From an uncultured Blautia sp. (GTDB lineage: Bacteria > Bacillota > Clostridia > Lachnospirales > Lachnospiraceae): 64,000 nucleotides of DNA. Each line of letters starts with the position of its first letter. Position 1 is the stretch's first letter. A model generated the notes under the pieces. The model searched no databases. It worked only from the letters and a program-made list of their open reading frames with translations, and was not told where the DNA came from. Positions 18,692 to 25,319 of this stretch are shown here, in pieces. Where the stretch lies: contig URMH01000002.1 of assembly GCA_900549015.1 (NCBI GenBank), forward strand, positions 1-64,000. Reading direction: 5' to 3'. Position numbers and translations under genes: made by a program.

Positions 18692-18720
18692 ATTATAGCA
18701 ACACTTTTAGGCAAAGTACA
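18692..18720 (-). promoter_or_regulatory. Promoter of the GH2 gene
   Basis: A consensus TATAAT (18692-18697) with TG extension (TGCTATAAT) has only a weak -35 (TGTACT, 17-base spacing). This leaves a leader of about 145 bases that is GC-richer than its surroundings and contains several short inverted repeats (such as GCCTTTCAGGC). I could not match it to a riboswitch family. Confidence 0.55.
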
Positions 18721-18729
18721 TACGATTTT

Positions 18730-18760
18730 CTTAGATGAATCTACAAAAATCTTAGATTTT
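18730..18760. promoter_or_regulatory. Inverted repeats upstream of the GH2 promoter
   Basis: Two related near-palindromes lie just upstream of the -35: CTTAGATGAATCTAC (18730-18744) and AAATCTTAGATTT (18747-18759). The first agrees at 12 of 16 positions with the box near the arabinan regulator (33278-33293). They are candidate operators with no known factor. Confidence 0.4.
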
Positions 18761-18812
18761 ATCAAAACGTCTTTGCTGAAAATACACTTGTTTTTTTCAT
18801 GAAAAGACGTTC

Positions 18813-20627
18813 CTACATACGGAATTTTTTATGGAATTCTCTGAATGTATTTTTTCTCTGAAATATAAACATCCCCAAAAGAATCAAAATACTGATTCCG
18901 GAACAGAGAATTGACAAATACGGTTTCGTTACAAAATGAAGAGCAACAAGTATTAATGGGATGCAGCCTGCAGCACACGCCTGTATAAGATAAAATAAAT
19001 ACTCTGACACCTCAAGTCTCTGAATCCTGGAAACTGCCGGCATAGAGCACAAAACAGTCAGACATGCTCCCGGAAAAAGAAAGTTCAAAGACCAGTTATG
19101 CCAGCCGGTAAAGATGTCCCAAAAAATCCCCAGAACAGTCACAAGAAGAAGCTGCCACATCGCATTTTTCAAAATGTTTCTCCGTTTTCTATACGCCACA
19201 GAAACGAGTAGCCACGCACTCAAACTTGCCGCTCCTGCTGCCCAGCACCACGTAAAATTGCCAGAAACCATATAATTTACCATTGTAGATATAATGACGG
19301 CCGCAATACAAAGAAACGTAAATGTCTGAAAAACTTTTGCCGGCACATTTGTTTTTTCTTTCTTGTAACCCGGAAAATCGCTCTCCACCTCTTCATAAGA
19401 AAGTCCTTTTTCTTTTAAAATCTTCAGGAAATTTCTCTGAATACTGTCTCCCGGAATTTTTGAAGTAAAACCGAGCACAAGATTATCTTTATAAGAACAG
19501 GAACAGAGCTGCATAGAATATGTGCTTGCCAGAAAACCGAAATACTGGATATAATCCCCATACTCTTCAGGAAACTTAAATATTCCCACATTGGAATAAA
19601 TACCTGTGATGCTCCTTGCACCGTATTTCGCCCCTGCCATCATTCCAAACTTTTTCACTTCGAGAGGAATTGCCCTGATCAGAGGATTTTTTTCCAGTCT
19701 TACATAGTCATTCATATGTACGGCAATCCTCTCTTTCATCAACTCTCTTTCAAACTCTTTCTTTACATGGGCCATTACCTCATCGAAGGTTGTATTTTCC
19801 TTAAAAACATATCCCACCTCAATCCAGCCGAAAAAATTTGCCATTGATTTGGAATCAAAATAATTGCGAAGATTTACAGGCACCATAAGGGTGACCGGAC
19901 GTTTTAAACGGCTCGCAGGAATCTCTTCGTGGATTGCCCAAAGAAGAGCGGATGCCAGCAAAACTGTAATCGTAACGCCATTTGCTCTGGCTGTTTTTAA
20001 AGTTTCTTTTACGGAAAGAATCACCTCCATAATGTGCATTTCATCTTGTGGAAGTTTCTCTCCTTTTAACTGTGCTGCCGCTTTCTTTTTTTCTTTATTT
20101 TTAGGAAGCTCCGTCTGATAATACTGGGAAAAACTGTCTTCCTCCTGTTCCTTTCCTGTACTCTCTTCTCCTGTAGAAAAATCAGGAAGCTGCGCTTTTG
20201 GATGTGCCAGCATAAGATACTGTTTCACAAGTTCCTGAATAAAATGCATGGAACCTGTTCCGTCTGTCAACGCATGAAATACCTCAAATTGAATTCTGTC
20301 TTTATAGTAAGTCACCTGAAACAACAGTGATTTCTGATCCGGTACATACAAATCACTGCAGGGAGGTTCTGTCTCTGGTTTTACAAGCGGCTGTATGTCT
20401 CGTCTTTCCAGGTAATACCAGAAAAGTCCCTTTCGGAGAACCGCCTGATACAACGGATATTTTTCCATTGTAATATCAAGCGCTTTTTGAAGAATCTCCG
20501 GCTCTACTGTTTCTTTCAGCCGGCAGTATACTCGAAATACTCTCGTATCATTTTTTCCTGTAACAGCTGGAAAAACAAGGGCTGCATTGTCAAGTTTTCT
20601 CCAACGTGAATATCCAAACTCTAACAA
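18813..20627 (-). CDS. Condensation-like acyltransferase with C-terminal membrane domain
   Basis: This 604-residue protein has an N-terminal half (about 1-400) related to alcohol acetyltransferase/condensation domains, with the catalytic-type HALTDG motif at 118-123 and the later NLRNYF segment. The C-terminal half (about 430-600) holds five or six hydrophobic segments. The family transfers acyl groups from CoA or a carrier to an alcohol or amine; the substrate is unknown. It overlaps the upstream alpha/beta hydrolase by 7 bases, so the two are coupled. A role in esterifying a membrane or envelope molecule fits both halves but is inference. Confidence 0.75.
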   Translation of the reverse strand: MLEFGYSRWRKLDNAALVFPAVTGKNDTRVFRVYCRLKETVEPEILQKALDITMEKYPLYQAVLRKGLFWYYLERRDIQPLVKPETEPPCSDLYVPDQKSLLFQVTYYKDRIQFEVFHALTDGTGSMHFIQELVKQYLMLAHPKAQLPDFSTGEESTGKEQEEDSFSQYYQTELPKNKEKKKAAAQLKGEKLPQDEMHIMEVILSVKETLKTARANGVTITVLLASALLWAIHEEIPASRLKRPVTLMVPVNLRNYFDSKSMANFFGWIEVGYVFKENTTFDEVMAHVKKEFERELMKERIAVHMNDYVRLEKNPLIRAIPLEVKKFGMMAGAKYGARSITGIYSNVGIFKFPEEYGDYIQYFGFLASTYSMQLCSCSYKDNLVLGFTSKIPGDSIQRNFLKILKEKGLSYEEVESDFPGYKKEKTNVPAKVFQTFTFLCIAAVIISTMVNYMVSGNFTWCWAAGAASLSAWLLVSVAYRKRRNILKNAMWQLLLVTVLGIFWDIFTGWHNWSLNFLFPGACLTVLCSMPAVSRIQRLEVSEYLFYLIQACAAGCIPLILVALHFVTKPYLSILCSGISILILLGMFIFQRKNTFREFHKKFRM

Positions 20628-21568
20628 GTCTCTATCTCCCTTCTAAGAAATTTATTCATAATATCAAAGCTTTCCTGCACGTGAAAAAGTTTGATTCCAA
20701 GAGCGAAAAATCCATGAAGCGCCCCCGGAATGCGATGAAGTTCTACGTTGTTCCCCGCTTCTTGGAGTCTCCTTGCGTACTCCTCCCCTTCATCTCTTAA
20801 AGGATCAAATTCCGCTGTCAGAATAAGCGTATCCGGAAGATCTTTTAGATTTTTTTCCTGAAGAGGAGAGAAATACGGGTTATCTCTGTCTTCCGGACTT
20901 CGTTGATATAATGATATATAATTTTCCATTTTTACTGCTGTAAGAAGATAATCTTCCCCATTCTCTTTTACAGAACGATACGGTGATTCTTCTGTATAAC
21001 AGTTATTTAATGCAGGGTAAATCAATATCTGTCTGTCCGGCATAAATTCTCCTTTATCTCTTGCCATAAGAGAAACTGCCGCTGCAAGATTCCCTCCTGC
21101 GCTGTCTCCCACAATAGTGATTTTTTCCGGTTCTGTATTTAATATAAACCGGTTGGTATACAGGGCTTTTGCAGCTGTATAACAGTCCATAAGTCCTGTT
21201 GGAAAAGGGTATTCCGGGGCGAGGCGGTATTCCACAGATACTACAATCTGTCCTGTAGACTGCGCCATCTGACTACATACCCGATCATAATTTTCCACAC
21301 TGTCCGTCACCCAGCCGCCGCCGTGAAAAAACAGAAGCACTGCATAAGAGTGTCCTTTATTTATTCCTTTTTCCATTGCCTGCTCATTTGGAAAATACAG
21401 ACGAACCGGCACTTCATAATCTTCATTATATATTTTTACATCTAATTTCCTGCGAAATATGCGCATAGGATCAAGGCGTTTTAAATCTGCCAGACGCCTT
21501 GCAGATTCCACCTCAAGATTGCTATATGAAAGCGCATGTAAAATAGCGCGCATTGTTTTTGATTTCAT
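20621..21568 (-). CDS. Alpha/beta hydrolase, HSL/Aes-type esterase
   Basis: This 315-residue esterase of the hormone-sensitive-lipase family has the oxyanion motif HGGGW (82-86), nucleophile Ser in GDSAGGN (154-160), Asp in AEFDPLRDEG and His in GALHGFF. No signal peptide is seen, so it probably acts in the cytoplasm. It overlaps the membrane acyltransferase gene, which suggests making and breaking of the same kind of ester. Confidence 0.9.
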   Translation of the reverse strand: MKSKTMRAILHALSYSNLEVESARRLADLKRLDPMRIFRRKLDVKIYNEDYEVPVRLYFPNEQAMEKGINKGHSYAVLLFFHGGGWVTDSVENYDRVCSQMAQSTGQIVVSVEYRLAPEYPFPTGLMDCYTAAKALYTNRFILNTEPEKITIVGDSAGGNLAAAVSLMARDKGEFMPDRQILIYPALNNCYTEESPYRSVKENGEDYLLTAVKMENYISLYQRSPEDRDNPYFSPLQEKNLKDLPDTLILTAEFDPLRDEGEEYARRLQEAGNNVELHRIPGALHGFFALGIKLFHVQESFDIMNKFLRREIETC

Positions 21569-21636
21569 TCAATTCCTCTCTTTGTTTAAAATATTAATCT
21601 ATCCCCAAATCCAGATTCCATATGTTTTCCTCCGAT

Positions 21637-22578
21637 TTATACTGACTGATTTTCTGAATTTTCATAAGATGCAATGCGGACAGCCGCTGCCATCCCCCCA
21701 TCTCCATAAGTTGGATTTTTCATAAACTTTTTTGAAAGTCCACTCAGATTCTGTCCCTCCTTTTTTTGCTGAAGCATTTCATTTTCCCAGCCGTAAAGTC
21801 TTGATATAGATATTTCTTCCAATCCAATTATTGCCTCTAAAACATACTTTTCATAGCTTCTTCTGTGCTTTTCAATTATATATTTCATAAGTTCAAGACG
21901 CTTCTGCATACTTTTTATATTGGAGGAAGCTGGCATTGTGCGATACTCAATCAGGGATTTCTCCACAATTTTAATATGCGCATTCTGATCTGTTTCCAGC
22001 ATACTTAAAAAATATTCCCAGTCTTCGAATCCGCTGCGCATTGTTTCATCATATCCGCCACATTTCTCCCATATTTCACGCCGCAAAATATGAATTGCAG
22101 GACAATTATTACGGGATAAAAATGATGTGATACCCCCACCCTGCGGGCATACTTCTGCCTCAAGCACTCCAAAGGTTTTTATTCTGGAAGATGCAGCTAT
22201 TACTGACTTATCTTCGCGCAATGTCCGGCTTACTTCCTCAATATACTGAGGCGCAATTCTGTCATCCCCGTCAAGTATCAGTACCAGCGGCGTTTGTGTC
22301 ATACCTATTCCTGTATTTCTTGCAGCGGACACTCCTCTGTTTTCCTGCCAATGTATCACAACAGGAATGGGAAGTTCCATATTCTTCTCCAGTTTTTCCA
22401 AAATCCGGACAGATTCTTCTTCCACAGAACCGTCATCTACAATAATAATCCTTGCAGGAAGCGCAGTCTGCCGACATAAGGACTGAACAGCTTCCTGAAT
22501 CATAACTCCCTGATTATAACTTGTAATTACAGCCTCAACGTCATGGACTATCCTGGATTTTTTCTCTTTATTTTCCAT
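21637..22578 (-). CDS. Family 2 glycosyltransferase
   Basis: This 313-residue GT-A fold enzyme shows VEAVITSYNQG, VDDGS, the GVSAARNTGI stretch and a metal-binding LDGDD. GFEDWEYFLSML is typical of GT2 transferases with a C-terminal acceptor region. No membrane segment is seen; acceptor and sugar are unknown. I chose the start at 22578 (MENKEKK), with GGGAG about 8 bases upstream, over an in-frame ATG at 22611 inside the previous gene. The neighbouring esterase and acyltransferase may belong to the same envelope pathway. Confidence 0.85.
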   Translation of the reverse strand: MENKEKKSRIVHDVEAVITSYNQGVMIQEAVQSLCRQTALPARIIIVDDGSVEEESVRILEKLEKNMELPIPVVIHWQENRGVSAARNTGIGMTQTPLVLILDGDDRIAPQYIEEVSRTLREDKSVIAASSRIKTFGVLEAEVCPQGGGITSFLSRNNCPAIHILRREIWEKCGGYDETMRSGFEDWEYFLSMLETDQNAHIKIVEKSLIEYRTMPASSNIKSMQKRLELMKYIIEKHRRSYEKYVLEAIIGLEEISISRLYGWENEMLQQKKEGQNLSGLSKKFMKNPTYGDGGMAAAVRIASYENSENQSV

Positions 22579-22597
22579 TTTTATTTCTCCCGCTATT

Positions 22598-22894
22598 TTA
22601 TTGATGCACATACATTCTTATCATATTGTCGCTGTCTTCTTCCTTTACCATACACAAAAACTCCCATCCATATCTTTCATAAAATGACGTATGTTCTGTT
22701 ATAAGATAAAGAGGAGAGATTCCTTTGTTTTCCATGTCATCTCTCACCAGTTCCAGTAATTTCCCTGCAATTCCTCTGCAGCGGTATTTTTCCTCCACAT
22801 ATAAGGCGCATACATTCGGTGTTAAATCTCTTCTTTCGTGAAAATCGTTTTCTATCACGCCAACGCCTGCAATAATCTCATTATTTTCCAACAC
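22598..22894 (-). pseudogene. GNAT acetyltransferase, N-terminus missing
   Basis: About 98 codons encode the C-terminal two thirds of a GNAT fold: VCALYVEEKYRCRGIAGKLL is the acetyl-CoA loop, then TSFYERYGWEF. The frame continues upstream as ESIPQWYIVL but meets a TAA directly before it. The usual first 50-60 residues are absent and no ribosome site precedes a plausible start. It is most likely a decayed gene. Confidence 0.7.
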
Positions 22895-22957
22895 AATATA
22901 CCACTGTGGAATGCTCTCTTAATTAATTTTAATATTTCCATAGTTTTCTGCCACCAT

Positions 22958-23101
22958 TTACTTCTTTCTCTTCACAAATCCGAGAATAATAAAAACAAAT
23001 GCCAGCACGTAAAATGTCGTATTCTGTCCCATCATTCCGCTGAACAGAAGTAAAATTCCCACTAAAAAATAGAGAGAACTATTTGCGTTTTTCTTATTCA
23101 T
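22958..23101 (-). CDS. Small two-helix membrane protein
   Basis: This 47-residue frame has a charged start (MNKKN), two hydrophobic helices (YFLVGILLLFSG and FYVLAFVFIILGF) and a KRKK tail. Its ATG overlaps the stop of the interrupted kinase-like gene upstream, an arrangement typical of a coupled operon partner. Function unknown. Confidence 0.55.
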   Translation of the reverse strand: MNKKNANSSLYFLVGILLLFSGMMGQNTTFYVLAFVFIILGFVKRKK

Positions 23102-23298
23102 TTTCTGCCTCGTCTTTCTGATTTTCATTTATTTTTTCTTCTATTTCTGTCTTATATTCTTTGTCAATAAAAATATAATCACACTGATATTTCCTGCACA
23201 TCTGAAGATAATATGTGTTTTCTGAAAGAACCAGCTCCTTTGTACACCATGTATCGTCAAGACGTTTTTCAATATCGCAGGCATGATTTTTTATATCG
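23094..23298 (-). pseudogene. 3' remnant of a P-loop kinase-like gene split by IS605
   Basis: The open frame reads DIKNHACDIEKRLDD...CTKELVLSEN...YILID-type sequence and stops at 23094-23096. It is the C-terminal part of a small ATP-binding (adenylate-kinase-like) protein whose start is at 25238 on the far side of the IS element. Joining the two edges restores a continuous frame (HF-[D/E]-DIKN). Confidence 0.75.
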
Positions 23299-23460
23299 TG
23301 AACTACCCATTGTCTAAAGCCAATGGGCTTCCTGCTTCATAGACCTCGTGTCTCCGCTCCGCTTCGGTCGGCTCAAAGCCGACGTTCACTGAACGTCGTT
23401 CGCCCTACTATCTCCACAGGCGTTAATTTGGGCAGTCCCTGCCCTATACATTATTTCTTA
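23298..23460 (-). ncRNA. Candidate TnpB guide (omega/reRNA) scaffold
   Basis: The non-coding stretch after tnpB is highly structured: stems GGGCAG/CTGCCC (23430-23444), CGACGTTC/GAACGTCG (23380-23398), CGGCT/AGCCG (23369-23381) and the right-end hairpin (23306-23327). In this family a right-end RNA ending in flanking DNA guides TnpB. Here the guide would begin GATATAAAAAATCATG, from the 3' part of the interrupted gene. Inferred by position and folding only. Confidence 0.6.
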
Positions 23461-24564
23461 TTATGCTATTTGTCTTAATCCCTCTGCCAATATATTTTTT
23501 GCAGCATTTATATCTCTATCATGTTTTTCTCCACATGCAGGACAGATCCATTCTCTTACTGACAAATCCTTTGTATCTGTATTTTGATACCCACAACCAG
23601 AACATAACTGACTACTGGCATAGAATGTATCTACTTTGATATATTTCCGCCCATTCCACTTTGCCTTATACTCTAGCTGCCTTGTAAGCTCATACCATGA
23701 CGCATCTATTATTGATTTTGCCAGATGATGATTTTTTACCATATTTTTTACCTGTAGGTTTTCCGAAACTATCACTTGGTTTTCGTTGATAATCTCATGG
23801 GAAATCTTATGCAGATAATCCTTTCTGGTATTTGTGATTTTCTCATAAAATAATGCTATTTGTTTTTTCTTTTTACAATAATTACGGCTTCCTTTCTTTT
23901 TATGCGATAATTGTCTCTGTAACCTTGCCAACTTTCGCTCATATTTCTTAATCGTCTTCGGATTTTCGTATTTTCTTTCATCTGACGTGATGCACAAATC
24001 CTTTATCCCTAAATCTAATCCAATATTCTGTTTTGTGTGCGGCATTTCTTCATGCTCTGTTTCTACTAAAACAGATACATAATATTTTCCACTTGGCACT
24101 TGCGATACAGTGGCAGATTTTATCTGACCGCTGAAATCCCTATGCACTTTTGCCTTCACTCCTTTTAATTTCGGCAGTTTTACCTTTCCATTCTTAAAAT
24201 CCACTGCTATGTTTCCATTCGTAAAATTTGTTGTATAGGATTTGTGGTTATCATGTTTACTTTTGAACTTTGGATATCCGGCATGTTCTTTGAAAAACTT
24301 TTGATATGCGGCGTCCATGTTATATATCGCATTTGTCAGGGCAAATTTATCTGCTTCTTTTAACCACTCATACGTTCTCTTTAATTCTCTGTTACAGTAA
24401 TTATTACAATCCGTTTTGCTGACAGATTTCTTTTCCTGCTCATATGTATCTTTTTTATATGTAAGTGTCTGATTATATACAAAACGGCAACATCCAAATG
24501 TTTTGGCAATCTGAATTTCCTGTTCTTTATTCGGATATATTCTGTATTTATATGCTTTTAACAT
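23461..24564 (-). CDS. tnpB: TnpB RNA-guided nuclease of IS605
   Basis: This 367-residue RuvC-fold protein cuts DNA under RNA guidance to help the element persist. The three RuvC acids are in IGLDLGIKD, IVSENLQV and HDRDINAAKN, and the zinc ribbon (CSGCGYQN ... CPACG) is complete. The N-terminal HTH part (YRIYPNKEQEIQIAKTFGCCRF) is intact. It lies 17 bases after tnpA. The gene looks functional. Confidence 0.95.
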   Translation of the reverse strand: MLKAYKYRIYPNKEQEIQIAKTFGCCRFVYNQTLTYKKDTYEQEKKSVSKTDCNNYCNRELKRTYEWLKEADKFALTNAIYNMDAAYQKFFKEHAGYPKFKSKHDNHKSYTTNFTNGNIAVDFKNGKVKLPKLKGVKAKVHRDFSGQIKSATVSQVPSGKYYVSVLVETEHEEMPHTKQNIGLDLGIKDLCITSDERKYENPKTIKKYERKLARLQRQLSHKKKGSRNYCKKKKQIALFYEKITNTRKDYLHKISHEIINENQVIVSENLQVKNMVKNHHLAKSIIDASWYELTRQLEYKAKWNGRKYIKVDTFYASSQLCSGCGYQNTDTKDLSVREWICPACGEKHDRDINAAKNILAEGLRQIA

Positions 24565-24581
24565 TTGTTATCATCACCTTT

Positions 24582-25004
24582 TTAACCTTGATTTTCTATA
24601 TATTTCTTTAACATTTCTTCTGAAACATTCCCTACGCTGCAAGCAAAATAGCCATCTGTCCAAAATATATGCTCTTTCCAAAACTGTTTTCGCAAATAAT
24701 TTGAATATCTTTCCCATATATGGTATGTCGTATAGCTTTTCATTAAATTTACGATTTGACTCACTGACATTGTAGGTTTTGTTTCTATCATGTAATGAAT
24801 ATGGTCTTTATCCGTTTCCATATATCTGATGATAACTTTGTGCCTTTGACATATCTCATAAGAAAACTGCTTTATATCATCTGATATTTGCTTTGAAATC
24901 AGTAATTTCTTTCTATATTTGCAGACGAATATAATATGATACTGTAATAGATATTTGTGTCTATTTTTTGATTTCCATGTTCCCATGACGTAAGTATATA
25001 ACAA
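24582..25004 (-). CDS. tnpA: IS200-type Y1 transposase TnpA
   Basis: This 140-residue single-strand DNA transposase has the HUH motif HIHYM near residue 75 and the catalytic tyrosine in EEMLKKYIENQ at the C-terminus. Full length for the family. It could start at the first ATG or six codons later (MGTWKSK). It recognises the hairpin ends of the element. Confidence 0.95.
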   Translation of the reverse strand: MLYTYVMGTWKSKNRHKYLLQYHIIFVCKYRKKLLISKQISDDIKQFSYEICQRHKVIIRYMETDKDHIHYMIETKPTMSVSQIVNLMKSYTTYHIWERYSNYLRKQFWKEHIFWTDGYFACSVGNVSEEMLKKYIENQG

Positions 25005-25066
25005 TTTTTTACTTTGGGCTACCTTAACCCACCGTCTAAAGTCAGTGGGATTGCGGTAGCCTTATT

Positions 25067-25238
25067 TCAAAATGCTGTTCGATATAGTTTTCACTTAATA
25101 TCAGACAATAATATTTTATCTCTTGAAGATATGTTTCCTCAAAATCTTCCTTCCAGTTAAAAGGAATATAACACCCCTCCACTATAAGATTTTGTCTATT
25201 TTCCCTGTGTGGGAAGCTCCTGTAATTAAAATAATCAT
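25067..25238 (-). pseudogene. 5' remnant of the P-loop kinase-like gene, with internal deletion
   Basis: ATG at 25238 (AGGAG about 7 bases upstream) begins MIILITGASHTGK, a Walker A loop. It then changes frame to ENRQNLIVEGCYIPFNW...YIEQHF. In relatives dozens of residues separate these segments, so an internal deletion joined them out of frame, in addition to the IS605 insertion at about 25066. Confidence 0.75.
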
Positions 25239-25253
25239 GTAACATTCTCCTAA

Positions 25254-25299
25254 CCAAAAAATCCCCCCTGAAACATTATACAACATTTCCGGAGGGATT
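25254..25299 (-). terminator. Terminator after the GH112 gene
   Basis: A 9-bp stem (AATCCCTCC at 25291-25299 with 25260-25268) is followed on the minus strand by T6. Confidence 0.8.
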
Positions 25300-25319
25300 C
25301 CTTATAAAATATTTACTTT

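Larger units (their letters stand above)
23298..25066 (-). mobile_element. IS200/IS605-family element with tnpA and tnpB
   Basis: About 1.77 kb lies inside a kinase-like gene and holds a Y1 TnpA, a TnpB and hairpin ends. The left end (upstream of tnpA) has an imperfect CCCAC...GTGGG hairpin at about 25031-25052. The right end has a 7-bp hairpin CCCATTG/CAATGGG (23306-23327). No target duplication is expected for this family. Reconstructing the target reading frame places the ends within one base of 23298 and 25066. Confidence 0.9.

Noticed and set aside
23461..24564. TnpB as a Cas12 effector of a CRISPR system
   Set aside because: Its length (367), adjacency to TnpA and the hairpin ends identify it as the IS605 nuclease; no cas1/cas2 or repeats are present.
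25042..25257. 71-residue frame beginning MVRRMLHDYF
   Set aside because: It is the frame-shifted 5' remnant of the kinase-like gene running into the IS605 left end; the natural start is ATG 25238 in another frame.
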